Assembly: GCA_002633005.1 (NCBI GenBank)
Contig: NMRA01000532.1
Coordinates: 74,952 to 105,116 of the forward strand
Direction: 5' to 3'
Source: Phoronis australis
Lineage: Eukaryota; Phoronida; Phoronidae
DNA length: 30,165 nt
The notes beneath the pieces were generated by a model. It had not been told where the DNA came from and made no database searches. It saw only the letters and a list, made by a program, of their open reading frames with translations. This document shows positions 1 through 11,600 of the stretch, piece by piece (position 1 is the stretch's first letter; every line of letters begins with the position of its first letter). A program made the translations under genes and the position numbers.

Positions 1-156
1 GGGGGGGGGGCAGAAGTAGCTAGCTGGAGGGAAAACGTTGGACAATGAAAAAAATGGTGGGCTAAGAAATTCATTCATGTTGTGGAGCATTTCAGTTGTG
101 AAAAAGTGTTTCATGAGGACTAGCTGACGGTGATAAATTTGCCTTGTACGCTTTAA

Positions 157-306
157 CATGGGTGGCGCACCATACAGGGCTGGGGGGCTGGGCTATAGCC
201 CCACTTTTTCAGTACTCCGGCGCCCATGGTCTATGGGCGGTGCACCACAAGGAGGCTTGGGGGGGGGGCTATAGCTCCCACTTTTTTCAGTGCTGCGCCG
301 CCCATG
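157..306. repeat. Two tandem 75-bp units with palindromic ends and a GGGCTATAGCCC core
   Basis: Two related units begin with CATGGGTGGCGCACCA or CTATGGGCGGTGCACCA and end with GGCGCCCATG or GCGCCGCCCATG, so each has inverted ends. Each has a central G-run followed by a GCTATAGC palindrome and then CACTTTTT(T)CAGT. The offset between the units is 75 bases. This is a short palindromic repeat of unknown class. Confidence 0.7.
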
Positions 307-310
307 TTTA

Positions 311-1204
311 ACTGTGGGTTTTCTTAGCATTATTATAACTACCGTTCTACGAGGTCGATTCTAGTATCACCGACTCAGATCTTGAAAAAACATGTGTTCA
401 TACATCCTGGTGATTTTTTTCAAAAGGTTTTATTTCAAATTATTCAGGCCAATATTTTTAAAAAGCATCATCTACATTTTGATCCATAATAACCCGTTTT
501 TGGTTCACATAGGTAAAGTAAAAAAAAAAAAGTTTTAAAACGGTGCAAATTAAAGGTCGAGAAAAACTGTTGATAACATTTTTGTAAAAATTGAACATCT
601 CTATCAGAAGACTGTCTTTTCACTTTTAAAGAGGTTTCCACCAAAATTGGAGCGCAGAAATGTGGCAAATTTTGCTCATTTTTTGTGTTTAGCTATTTAT
701 GAGGTGCTTTGGGGACCAAATAAAGGGGTGCTGGTGATTTCAATTAATATTTTCTTGTCAGTTTTCTGTATGACTAGGAAACTAAAAGAATTAAAAACTG
801 GGCTGTTTGTTTCCAATTAGCCCGGGTGGAAAGACCATAGTTTACCATAACGTTTTTGATTACGGGTATTTGGCAGTTGTAACTAGTGAACCTCATCAAG
901 GTGCTTCATTATTTTTTGCAATTATATTTCTATGACTATGACAATGGTGGGCGTCTATCTTTATCATTTGACTACTGCTGGCCCCCCTTGTGGTTTCTAT
1001 AACTTGATTTCTTCAGTGAAATTTCATAAATTTGGTCAAATTGTTTTATACCCAATTAACAGTGGCACACGCATGTTTTCGAATGATTCTAACCTGTGCT
1101 GTCCCACCACATAATTATTTAACTTGTGCCCCCCCCACCTCCCCTAGCTGATGCTGTGCCCTCATAACGTCCAGTTGTCAGTGTTTCCGGCTATCTACTC
1201 ACAA
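311..1204. other. AT-rich flank, no gene seen
   Basis: It contains homopolymer runs and a C-rich tract at about 1128-1144. Short open frames on either strand have no recognisable motif. Nothing supports a gene here. Confidence 0.6.
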
Positions 1205-1735
1205 CCCAGTCGAGGTGAGGGTTTCTTCCCGTGTTACACCGGATAGGGTTTCTCATGGTACTTCTATACCTCGCCTCATTTTCGGGTCGGTGGAAATTCC
1301 TGAGAAAACCACAATGATTTGTTGCACAGGTTTTCCTTGCATCCATGGTCCGATTACCGGTGTACCCCCCTTAGTGGAAATTTTATATTTTTTTACGTTT
1401 ACATGTACCTCTGCATCTTCAAAGGACCTCAACATATTTATAAAATTAGGCATATTGGCATCTATTAGTGAGATGAGGCTATTTTCCCATTTTGGGGGTG
1501 GATTTGACGTAGTTTGCGCCACCTAGTGGCCCTTTTTACTGTTTTTGAGTCTGTTTTTTGGCGTCCACCCTTCTTTAAACCAAACTGCTCTATCGATGAT
1601 TGTGAAAATTGGATTGTATGTTCATATTATGGAAAGGATCTCTGACGATGATTTTCCGATGACTTCGACAAGTGTGGCGCCTCCTAGTGGTAGTTTTGTA
1701 TTTTTTCGCTGTATTTCCTAAACCGCTCTTTAACT
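1205..1735 (+). repeat. Degenerate copy of the ~150-bp-box repeat family (plus orientation)
   Basis: The segment contains inverted versions of the box found in the intron 1 array: GCGCCACCTAGTGG (1516-1529) and GCGCCTCCTAGTGG (1677-1690), 161 bases apart, with a weaker CCCCTTAGTGG near 1367-1377. The words between them (CCTCTGCATCTTCAAAGGACCTCAACA, GTGAAAATTGG, GGCGTCCACCC) are complements of words between boxes in the array at 8450-10168. Short open frames here are chance. Confidence 0.65.
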
Positions 1736-1790
1736 GTAACATGTACATGTATATTCACTGGCGATGACTGTAATAAGTGAAATTCTTGAT

Positions 1791-1826
1791 ACCTGTAATA
1801 CCTGTAATACCTGTAATACCTATCAC
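1791..1826. repeat. 9-bp tandem repeat (ACCTGTAAT), about four copies
   Basis: Three exact copies and one diverged copy of ACCTGTAAT lie in a row. The array sits where the 3' end of the adjacent minus-strand LINE relic would be, so it is probably the element's repeat tail and not an independent microsatellite. Confidence 0.85.
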
Positions 1827-2079
1827 GGACCATTGGGATCTTTTGGTGCATCTCCATGACAGCAGAAGGCGAAGAGATGCAAGGCTGACGTTGACTATCA
1901 TCGTCTAATTTGACAACAATCGGGCACGGCTGCTAACAGTCACAACATGGTCATAAGTAATACTGGCTTCGAGCAGTCGGCTACCGTCGTTGAACTCAGC
2001 CAGTTGGAACGAAGTCTGCTCGAAGGTGCGTTGAGCCAGCAGCTAAACATCAGCTGGAGCAGAGGGGTTGGTTGGTGGT

Positions 2080-2455
2080 GCATGAGTCTGCACGCTCATT
2101 AATCAAGACGCCGGCGTGGCCAGGTACGAAAGACCAGATCACTTTATGATGAGAGTGGTGTGATCGGAAGACACCCCAGTTGGCTGGGAGATTTGGAGAC
2201 TGAACTTTCATCACTGCCATACAATCGGTGGCAAAGATAATGGTGTGGTTCTCCAGGTCTAGGTGTTATAGCTTAATAGGACACGTTGTATAGCCTCAAA
2301 CTCCATCCTTGTACTACTTGTGTATGCATGGTGGCAGCCACTGCCTTCCACAATGACGTTGTCAGCACAGAGTATTTGGTATCTACATCCCGCACGGTTA
2401 GTTGCACCATCGAAGGATCCATCTGCTGCTACTATGATGGCGAAATTCTTGAAAA
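2080..2455 (-). pseudogene. RNase H domain relic of a LINE (frameshift and stop)
   Basis: All four acidic landmark regions of an RNase H fold can be read on the minus strand: ADGSFDG at 2408-2428, STRMEFEAI at 2289-2315, ATDCMAV at 2212-2232 and GHAGVLINERAD at 2086-2121, in the right order and spacing. An in-frame TAG at 2259-2261 and a frame change between the second and third motifs make the copy non-functional. RNase H degrades the RNA strand of RNA:DNA hybrids during retrotransposition. Confidence 0.75.
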
Positions 2456-2460
2456 AAATA

Positions 2461-4324
2461 ACAGAAAAAGGAAAATTGCGACCACCCCTACTAATGCGTA
2501 GTTATGCACTTTTTGGTCATCTTAAGAATCCAAATTCGGAAACACGAGTGCAAATATGCCGTTAGTCAGATTTTCGAGGGAACTGTTTCACCTGTGTTGT
2601 GTGCTGGGCTGTAAATTCATCTGAAAAGCAACGTGTGGGGTCTCTAGTAATAACAAAGTTTCAGATAACCCAAGCTTAGGAGTTAATTCTGACATTGTGA
2701 GGAAGAAGCAGAACGTGGTCCAATTTTCAAAGTTTTTACATTTGAGGCCAAAACTTTGTGTGAACCTAATGGGGTTTTATGCAATGCCTAAGATAAGCGG
2801 AGAAATCTATAGATTGTACACGGAGAACAGTAGTGTGTTGTGACCAAGCTGTTTAACGGAATATGGTGAATACTATAGGTCTATAGTATAGTTGAGGCTC
2901 TTACAAAATATTTACCAGACTGAGTTCTGTAATGTCATTACTAATGTGTAAATTGAGTAATTACCCAGAAACACATTTACACTATTTTAATTAGTTGAGT
3001 TTCTATTTCAGATCAAACATAAAAGATCTTGGATTCCATTCTTCATTGTGCTCTGTCAGGACCGATAGGCCGTCCTGCAAGGATGCCGTGTCTTCATTTT
3101 CGAGGACTGATTCAGCCAACATTTCTTACCCAGCATTTGTCTGGACACATACAAACAACAGAGGAAGGGCATACAAAGTAGTCTGGTGTCTATAAAAGAA
3201 TTACTAAAATGTAGCATGGTGTATACTTTGTAAGTGATGATTATTGATGAAGTTTGTCATATGGTGTGTTTAAAGGTTTTGTAGTACCTTATCGAGGAGT
3301 CTGTACATTAAGTCAAATATGTACAGAACTGTAGAATTTAACTTGGTGTTGTTAACATAATGCTCAAGATAAATTTCAAAATTTGCTGTTACAGCTTGCT
3401 AAATCGTTTCATTTTTGTTTTATGCAATGTAAAAAAAAATCATGAAAGTCACGCCTTGTTTCTGATAGCCCCTCATGGAAATGATTAAATCTTTAAAAAT
3501 ATTGATACAGTGTGAATTGTGGTCGAAATGATAGTTTGTTAAAATATGTACCAAAATAAGGTATGGTAGCCACTATTTAATGTTTTTCATTAGCAAAGCC
3601 ATATATGACATCAAGTTAAAATCAGAAACTTCAGACTAGAGCAACCGAGTTTGTACTGACTGAAGTAATCGCTTAAAAAGCACCCACAGCAAATTCTTAA
3701 AAGCCGTTCATTTTGTTTTTTGTTTTTAGAGCATGTCTCAATACTGGGTGCTATTAACTTTCACAATTTTGACATTTGTTTAAACTGCCCTTTGGACGAA
3801 TGAAATTCAGTGATTGGTCATTGAGGCTAACTTCATTTAATGAAGTTTGAAATATGTTTTGATTTGAATTGACATTACCTAATTAGCATTATTTAGGACT
3901 TTAAATATACTTGGTTGCAATGTATAATGACATGTCATTCTCCACTATATAGTTGATAACGAGAGAAGGTCTATTGCAATTGGTTTTGGCTTATCTTATG
4001 TCACAAAGACTTTTATGATATTGATTTGCTGTATTTACTGAATGTTACTCAGATGTCGTGGGATTCAATATCTTTTTTGCTTTTGCCTGTTTGGGCCTTG
4101 ATGGCACTCCAATACTTCTGAACCCACTTAAGCTTATCATCTTCAGATTTGACTGTAAAGTTACAAACTGTGGTTGTCTGAAAGAAAGGAATACACATAT
4201 TAGTAAGAGTTTATTTTTTTACAGAAATAGTAAATGCCAATGCCCGAGAGAAAACGAATTTGGGTGTAACAAAAACGACCATTGTTGAGAAAGTTAGCTA
4301 TTATCTTTCCACTTTATTAGCTCA
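2461..4324. other. AT-rich upstream flank, no gene seen
   Basis: No conserved domain or splice-consistent exon was found. A polypyrimidine-AG at 3000-3010 precedes a short open stretch (to 3192), but its translation is not recognisable and has no partner exon. Confidence 0.55.
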
Positions 4325-4511
4325 GGGGCCTGTTCCAAGAAACTGACTTCATTCGTTATTGACTTAAATTTGGAACTTCCACATTCGTAAGCACTTAAGT
4401 CAAAGTTAAGATCTCTTTCTTGGACTGGTTTTGTGACAAACTTAGCTTTTACTTTAAAGTTTACAAAAATATAAAATTTGTCCTGGCTATCAGTTTTGTT
4501 GGAACGGGTCC
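4325..4511. mobile_element. MITE-like element with GGGGCC..TTCCAAGAAACTGA terminal inverted repeats (copy 1)
   Basis: The left end GGGGCCTGTTCCAAGAAACTGA and the complement of the right end (TCAGTTTTGTTGGAACGGGTCC) match apart from small gaps. It is about 187 bases long, AT-rich inside and has no coding capacity. A second copy at 24483-24715 has the same termini, supporting a dispersed family. No clear target-site duplication was seen. Confidence 0.6.
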
Positions 4512-4915
4512 AAGATCTACATCAATACAAAAGGGCGAGCTGAATAGGCATCATAGAAGTTGTCTGTGGCTAAGGGAATCTGAGCGGTGACCAGTGTAGG
4601 CCTAAGCGAGAAATTCTCCACCTGATAATTTTGTTTAAATGTCTTTGTATTTGTTTAGCCCAGATACAATGCCTCTTGGCGCTTTCTGGGACTGTATAGG
4701 CCTATAAATTAGACTATTTCATAATAAACATTTAAAAAAATCTTTTTCTTAGTTTCATCACCGACCACATTTCATTGCATAAATCATGCGCGCACTCAGC
4801 CTTTAATATGGGAAGGGTGAATTTCTGACGATGTGGACCTTTTATGAACAAAAAAACCCGGGAGGACTAAAAAAACGGGTACACGTTCAGTGCTGTCATA
4901 GTGTGTTGCGCCTTT

Positions 4916-5125
4916 TTAGGGCTGTTTTGTCTTTCGTATCTTCTTCAAGTGTGAGTCTAGCGGGAATCCCAGCAGTCCAAAAATAGAATCAGGATTTTCG
5001 ATAACAGATGTTACTGCTGCATAATTGGATTGGCTCGTTGACATTGTCCCGCTCACAACTGTTTCGGCCATCATCCGTTGTTTAGTATTTAGCAATGCAC
5101 TTGTGTATTGGTTCAGCCGTTCCAT
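4916..5125 (-). other. Unassigned 69-codon open frame, head-to-head with the arrestin gene
   Basis: This minus-strand frame begins with MERLNQYTSALLNTKQ and ends with a basic HLKKIRKTKQP tail. Its start is 369 bases from the arrestin ATG in divergent orientation. It has no cysteine and a protein-like composition, unlike the Cys/Phe-rich chance frames in nearby AT-rich DNA. It is not recognised as any family, and no partner exons were identified. It could be a short divergent gene, a first exon or chance. Confidence is low. Confidence 0.2.
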
Positions 5126-5238
5126 TACAGGACAACGAACGTTCTGATCAACTATTTGTTAATGAATAATCACACTTCTTCACGACTATAATCTTTTAGC
5201 ACACTTGTCGTGCATTCAGCCTCAAAGCGGATCGAGGC

Positions 5239-5360
5239 GGGATAAGACTGAAACCAGTTGGTTATCCCTTTTCCTTATGAATCCTGCAGAAGAGATATAA
5301 CCAGTTCGTTATCCGGCTCTCCATGCAGAAACTCCTACTCATCCTATTTTTCAGTTATCC
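5239..5360 (+). promoter_or_regulatory. Putative proximal promoter with three evenly spaced GTTATCC boxes
   Basis: GTTATCC occurs at 5261-5267, 5308-5314 and 5354-5360, starts 47 and 46 bases apart. The first two are preceded by CCAGTT plus one base. The complement, GGATAAC, contains a GATA core, and a related GGATAAG lies at 5239-5245. The cluster ends about 130 bases before the arrestin ATG. No TATA box was seen. A regulatory role is inferred from position and spacing only. Confidence 0.4.
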
Positions 5361-5493
5361 AGAAGGTGTCCCGAGTGCTGCCCTCTGTTTCTCAGATTCG
5401 CCACTAGGTTCGCTTGGTTTTGCGATGTTGAAATCGTCGACTGTCAGTAGAGAGTGAAGTAACTAATCGCTTGGTGCTCGTCGAGACGAAAAG

Positions 5494-5611
5494 ATGGGGA
5501 AGTTGAATATTTTTGAGATCAGTTATGACAATCCACAAGCCGTGTATCATGCTGGTCAGGCTATTACTGGGCATGTTACCGTCGAGTTGAATGCACCGAT
5601 GAAAATGAGAG
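5494..5611 (+). CDS. Alpha-arrestin coding exon 1 (residues 1-39)
   Basis: The ATG at 5494 opens the frame and the exon ends at a GAGAG|GTTTGT donor, leaving one base of codon 40 (phase 1). It encodes the first arrestin strands, including the NIFEISYDNPQAVYHAGQ stretch typical of alpha-arrestin N-termini. An in-frame TAA lies 28 bases upstream, so no upstream coding extension is possible in this exon. Minus-strand open frames over this exon are shadows. Confidence 0.93.
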
Positions 5612-8600
5612 GTTTGTTTGACAACTAGGTCGAGTCTGGTCGACATTGTATTTGACCGTATTTGTGTAGGCAAGGTGTAGCTGTACCGTGCTCATGTTGT
5701 CACTAACTAGAACGTCAAGGGCGACACCACTGGCCTGGCAGATTAGCTTTGCTAGTCCGACTCTAAAATCATAGCCACTTGATGATAGTATTTTTTGAAT
5801 CCTCGCTTTATGTTGATTCCAAAAAACGCAGTGCTGATCAGAATTTGTCACTGGTCGGACATAGCGGTCCCTTATTTAGAGAACCAGTTTCATCCACTAA
5901 ATAACAGACCCGTTATTCAGTGATTGCCTGGTTCCCTACATCCGGGTCCGCTGTATCCGACCTGTGCCCTGATTTTTCTTTTCTCAGACTCTGCATTTGA
6001 ACTGTTGAACATCGTTACATAGTACCATTCCCTTGAAGTTGAATTAGTGTTAAGGCACTCTCATACTAACTAAATTCCAGTATGAAACGAAGTTCAATAT
6101 AAACTTCGAAGATAACTGAACATTCATACCAGCTTCGGTAGTTTTATGGCATCGAAGTAAACAGTAGATGACGCTGTCATCTTTGAAGTTAAGTCAGCTG
6201 ATAAATTCCTTGGCAACGCGTTAGCCCCTCTCCGTTGGCCGGTTATGGGCTACAATACTTCCCATCGCTTTCTGTACAAATTTCGTCCCATGCAGTTTTC
6301 ACCTTGTCAAGAATACTTTCCACACTTAAAACTATCACTTAAAAAAGTGCTTAGTTTTTTCAGTGGTCCTTTCTACTTCTATTATATATCTACGATGAAG
6401 CTTAGTTATGAGAATTATAGACATTGGCGAAGAATTCCAACTCCACCTTTTTGGTCACCATTAAACTTTGTCACCACGCGTGCGCATTAGGGCGTTTTCC
6501 CGTTGCTCCCAACTTGTTTGGTTCTATAGCCCAACAACAAGTTAGGAAGATGACCCCTGCAGCCAATATCTTACACGAATGATTAACTCCATTCTGGCAT
6601 TTAGGGTTGTAGGGCCAGCTCTCTTGTTCGATAATTGTTCTAATTTCCAATAAGATCGTATAGATCTAGCCTGACTGGGCTGTGCTGTTAAAACAAAAGT
6701 TAAGTTATAACATATTTGAACATAAACCAATTGCATTTCTGAATTCCTCGTCAAATGCTGATCATGTTTTAGTTTTTGAATCGCCAAAATCGCCCTACTA
6801 CAACCAAAGTTACGGCAATCTATTCTTTCTGAATGCTCTGGGTTCGACTGTGTTCACATGTGGTCTGTAATAAGCCTGGTAGATAATTGGCCTGCCTGTT
6901 ATTATACCAGACAAACGTCTGTGCTTGGCAGTTAACAAAGGAGCTAGATGTTATCGCATGCTCAAAACCCTCTACGTTAGGTAAAGTCACTGAATGGGAG
7001 AATGCCGTCATAGATAACCGCAAAGTATTTCAACTAAGACTCATGAGTTAGGCAAAGGCTAGCGCGAGACTGAACGAAGCATGTGACGCTGGCCAGCGTG
7101 ATTCTTGCAAAATAGTATGGGAAAATATCAGGTGAAATTTGTAAGATTTATGTCTCTTGGACTTTTTATTCGTCAACATGCGTAATTTCACGAAACTTCC
7201 TCAAAATGGCATCCGGTAAAAAAAACTCGAGCAAACTGCAACAGATTTTCATCGATTTGCTCAAATTATCTTGACTGAATCGTCTCTAGACTTATGGTAT
7301 GTGCTAATTATAACTCCATGTGCATGTATTCATGTTTCATTTAATTTCATTTCCTGTATTTTGAAATTCGTAACTTTTTGTGGGGATGTACTATAATTGC
7401 CCCTGTATGCCTGGTGCATCCAGGGCGATGTAATTGCCTAATTCCATGCACGCAAAGATTTTCTTAATGTGACAATTTCAGAACATTAATGTTTGATAAT
7501 TGACAAAAATTATTTCTTACACGGTTGCAGGGTGATAAATCGAGCACAATATTAGCGGCTGCACTACCTTTTAATTGTTGATGATAACATCAATGAGACC
7601 AAAGTTGACCGTTATTCATACTGCCCCATAGCGTGGACGCTCGATCCACTCAGTTAAATCCACCTGTTTACAGTAAAGTTAACTGGCGAGATCAAAGTTA
7701 ACCGTTCATGCTGACCACAACTCCCCAAAATATTGATACGTCCACATTAGTGTGAAAGGGCCTTTAGAATGAAGAAATTTCCAGTACCATCATCTGAACT
7801 AAAATATCACACTCCATTTAATAGCCAATTGTGTTGGTTATCACAATTGCTCTTCTTGAGTGGGTCAGAGATTGCAGCATGCAAACATGCACACAAAGGA
7901 ATCAACAGGTGGAAAGTTAAGTCACTGAAAGTCAACCTTTTTTCTGTGTTCAAATATTTTTGATGATAGTATAAAAACACATCTTCTTTATGACATTTGT
8001 TGAACATAATTTACATTTAATATTGGCGCGCTGTTTACAACATAGATTTGCTAGATTACGTGAGCTTATTATCATATGAACGCAGACAAGGAGAGCACTG
8101 GACTATGTAGACATTGGTTTGCCAATTTTCATCATGTGCTGATAACTACACATGGCAGTAATCTGAATTTCCAGTCACTGAAGTTGGGGAAACTCACCCC
8201 ACAGTGTGCGTCGTGCTACTTTCCGTTCATGGCACAGGGGAAATGTCGAGTGTCGTTCCTTTACCCTGTTATCCAAAGCCCTCTGGATACACGTTTTCAC
8301 TGCCTACTAAAATTGAACTGGTCTGTCTTAGATATTCTAGCATGTCGCCTGGACCTCCTTTGAAAAAAAAATCCTGAGCTATACAAGAGCAACACATAGC
8401 ATTGAAATGCACCCATGAATGCACTACAAACGGTATGCTTCTAGGGTGTTTATTTGTTTCATAAAAATGGCCACTAGATAGTGCAAAATACTTGGAATCC
8501 ATCAAAAACCTGGAAAATGTCTCTCTTTTTTAACAGAAAGCTATATACTACATTTCATGAAAATACCTTAAGAAACTTTAGAGAAACAGAGCAAAACGGA

Positions 8601-11600
8601 AAAAAATGAAATTGTCACTTGGGAACAAAGCGTTCATCGGATCCGTCTGCAAGTTGTCGTCTTCTGTTGTTAACTTCATATAAATACACTGTCACTTGCT
8701 TTATTCATTTAATAAAAATTCTGCAGAGGGCTTAGGAGATACAGCTAAGGGCGCAAAAAAACTGCCACTAGGAGGCGCCACAGTAATTGAAGTCAAAAAA
8801 TCATCGTCAACCCTCCTCATCACACTAACAATATATAAGCCAATTTTCACAATTTTAAGAGTGGTTTGGTTGACAGAAGGTGGACACCAGAAACAAACTA
8901 GAAAACAATAAAAATGGCCACTAGTTGACGCAAAATAGGTCAAATGCATCTGAAAACCAGATAATGTTACCAGTTTCCTAAAAGGAAGGTATTTAACAAA
9001 TTTCATGAAAATTCGTCGAAGGACTTTATAGAAACTGTGGAAAACAGAAAAAAATGAAATTGCCACTAGGGGGCAGTGTTAGTTGGACCCGTCTGAAAGT
9101 CGTCGTCTTCCGTTGTTAACTTCATATGAGTACTCGTGCTAAATTTAATAAAGATCCTGTAGAGGGATTAGGAGATACAGGTATGCCTGGGGTCAAAACA
9201 AAACTACCACTAGGAGATGCCACAGTAGTCAAAGTAATTGGAAAAACATCGTCAATATGTCCTCTTTATACTAAGAACATACATGCCAATTTTCACAATC
9301 ACCCTTAGAGTGGTTTGGTTGATGGAGGGACGGACGCCAAAAAACAGACTTGAAAACAGAAAAAATGGCCTATAGGTGGCGCAAAATACCTCAAATCCGT
9401 CTGAAAACAGGAGGATAGCGTCACCTCATTAATAGATGCCTATTTGCCAAATTTTATGGAAATCAGTGTCAAGGACCTTTAAATATACAGAGGTAAACAT
9501 AATAAAAACTAAAATTGCCACTAGGGGGCACACCTGTAGTCCAATCTGTCAGAAAGTCGTCATTGTCTGGTGTCAACTTCATATAATTACATTTGCTGCA
9601 TTTAATAAAGATTCTGTAGAGGGTTTAGAAGATACAGCCATGGGCGCAAAAGCAAACAAAACTGCCATTAGGAGGCACCACAGTAGTTGACGTTATTGGA
9701 AAATCATTGTCAACCGTCCTCTTTATAGTAAGAACATACATGCCAATTTTCGCAATCATCCTTAAAGTGGTTTGGTTGACAGAGGGGCGGATGCCAAAAA
9801 TGGACTCAAAAACAGTAAAGATGGCCACTACATGGCACAAAATGCCTCAAATTCCCCCGAAAACAGAAGGATAGCGTCACCTCATTAATAGATGCCTATT
9901 TGCCAAGTTCATGAAAAATGGTTGAGGACCTTTGGATATGCAGAGGCAAATGTAAAAAAACTAAAATTGCCTCTAGGAGGCACAGCGGTATTCAGGTCGA
10001 TTCGAAACCTGTTGACTGCTGTTGTCAACCCCATAGGAACACGCCTGCCAAATTTCAATAAGATCGTGCTAGGGGTTTAGGAGACACGGACGCCGAACAC
10101 CTAAGCTCCCGGATGCCCAGACATAGATGACGGCAATATGCGCCCACATATAAGTATGTGGGCGCATAATAAAATGGGTCGTAAAACTTGTTAGTAATTA
10201 CTCAGTGTATTCCTGAGTATGCAAAGAATGGACAGTTTTTTATTCCATGAGACCGTGCTTGCTTGGCCCATTAAAATGACCCGTTGTGATAGTTAAGCCT
10301 ACTACTTATTGTGCTGAATATCGTGCAACAAAACTGTCTCTGTCAACTCTTTCCTCTACCTTAAAATCATTTTTAGTTGGACTAAGCCTTGAAGGAACAA
10401 TTTGAGAGGTCCAAATTATTTTTTTTGTCATGGCAACAGGTTTATGAGCTTTAGTGAGCATTTTCATTAGAGGCGATTAATGGCCATCTTTTATGTACAA
10501 ACCTGGTTTTGGCCTATTGATATTAACAGAATGATATTGAAAACAACTTTCCCATCCAGTTCTTTGAAACAAACCCTCGACATCTCTCAAAAGTTTGGAG
10601 CAAAATTTGTAAACTCCTGTCAAAGTCTGCGTGATCTACACTTTAGGCAAGTTACACAACAACTGTAGGGAAGACCACCCACCAAGAACCATAATGTCCA
10701 ATTTGCGACTCAGAGTGTATAGATTTTTAAATGAATTCTGCTTTTCTCACACACGTGGGTCGTCAATGTTACATTAGCAGGTGGTAGAATGAGGCATTGA
10801 CTGATTCGTCACCAAAATGGGGTGTAGTACTCTTTTAAACAAGGATTTTCAAATCTTTCCAACTCCAACATATACTCCCGCAATCAGAATTTCCCAAAGG
10901 CTTGATGGCGCCGTCACAGATTGAAGGAAGCTAGTCGCTATTCACGGGCTTGCCGAATTTGTAGTCAATGAAATAATTGCAGTTGTAAACTAACGTTCCT
11001 GTTAAGCATAGGAGTTTCAAAGTCAAAAAAACAAACAATAAGTAAGGCCAGTGACCAACATGACTGTTGGCGTATTCGAATTTTTAAAATGGACGGGTTA
11101 TAAGAGAAAATGAACGAGTAGGTTATCTTTAGCAGCGTGGCTAAGCCACACGCATTAATTTGCGAATTGATTTAGATTGGTTAGTCAAAGTCTGGCTTAA
11201 GCTAACTTTGGCATTGAGGTGACAAATCCCCAAAGGATAGGATTGATGTTGCCCTGGGGCAGTCCTGGATGCGTTCTCTTTGTTAGCGGAGGTAGAAACT
11301 GCACTACAGCATAACTGACCTACCATTCAAAATGTCAATCACTTGTGATAGTATTAACAAGGGAGGAATAATGCATTGTGCATTCATCAATGATATTTAC
11401 AGTTTTTAATAATTTCGTAGTGTCGACACTTCAGCTCAATATGTAGTAATATAAGTTTGCCTGAATTACAGCATGATAAATTAAATATTTACTAAGGATA
11501 CGAGCCTCAGGGTATTTTGCACATTTAAAGAAACAAACATAGGTATCGTGCAGTGGAAAAAAAACAAATATGTCCACCCTAAAGCAAGTATGTCCTCCCT

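Larger units (their letters stand above)
1791..2460 (-). mobile_element. Degenerate 3' end of a non-LTR retrotransposon (LINE) with 9-bp repeat tail
   Basis: On the minus strand this stretch reads through a broken RNase H domain into a non-coding tail that ends in tandem copies of a 9-base unit (ATTACAGGT in this orientation; 1791-1826). An RNase H domain close to a 3' end finished by short tandem repeats is the layout of LINE clades such as I-like elements. No reverse transcriptase could be seen on the 5' side, so this is a 5'-truncated relic. The clade is not determined. Confidence 0.65.

Noticed and set aside
1-10. Run of ten G at the left edge
   Set aside because: It is a window-edge homopolymer with no interpretable meaning without the flanking sequence.
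2995-3195. Possible exon after a TTTCTATTTCAG acceptor
   Set aside because: None of the three frames gives a recognisable protein, and no partner exon on either side was found.
5404-5851. Two minus-strand frames over exon 1
   Set aside because: They are antisense shadows of the arrestin exon and its flank, with no recognisable protein.
8701-9066. 121-codon minus-strand frame
   Set aside because: It runs through the tandem repeat array, and its sequence simply reflects the repeat units.
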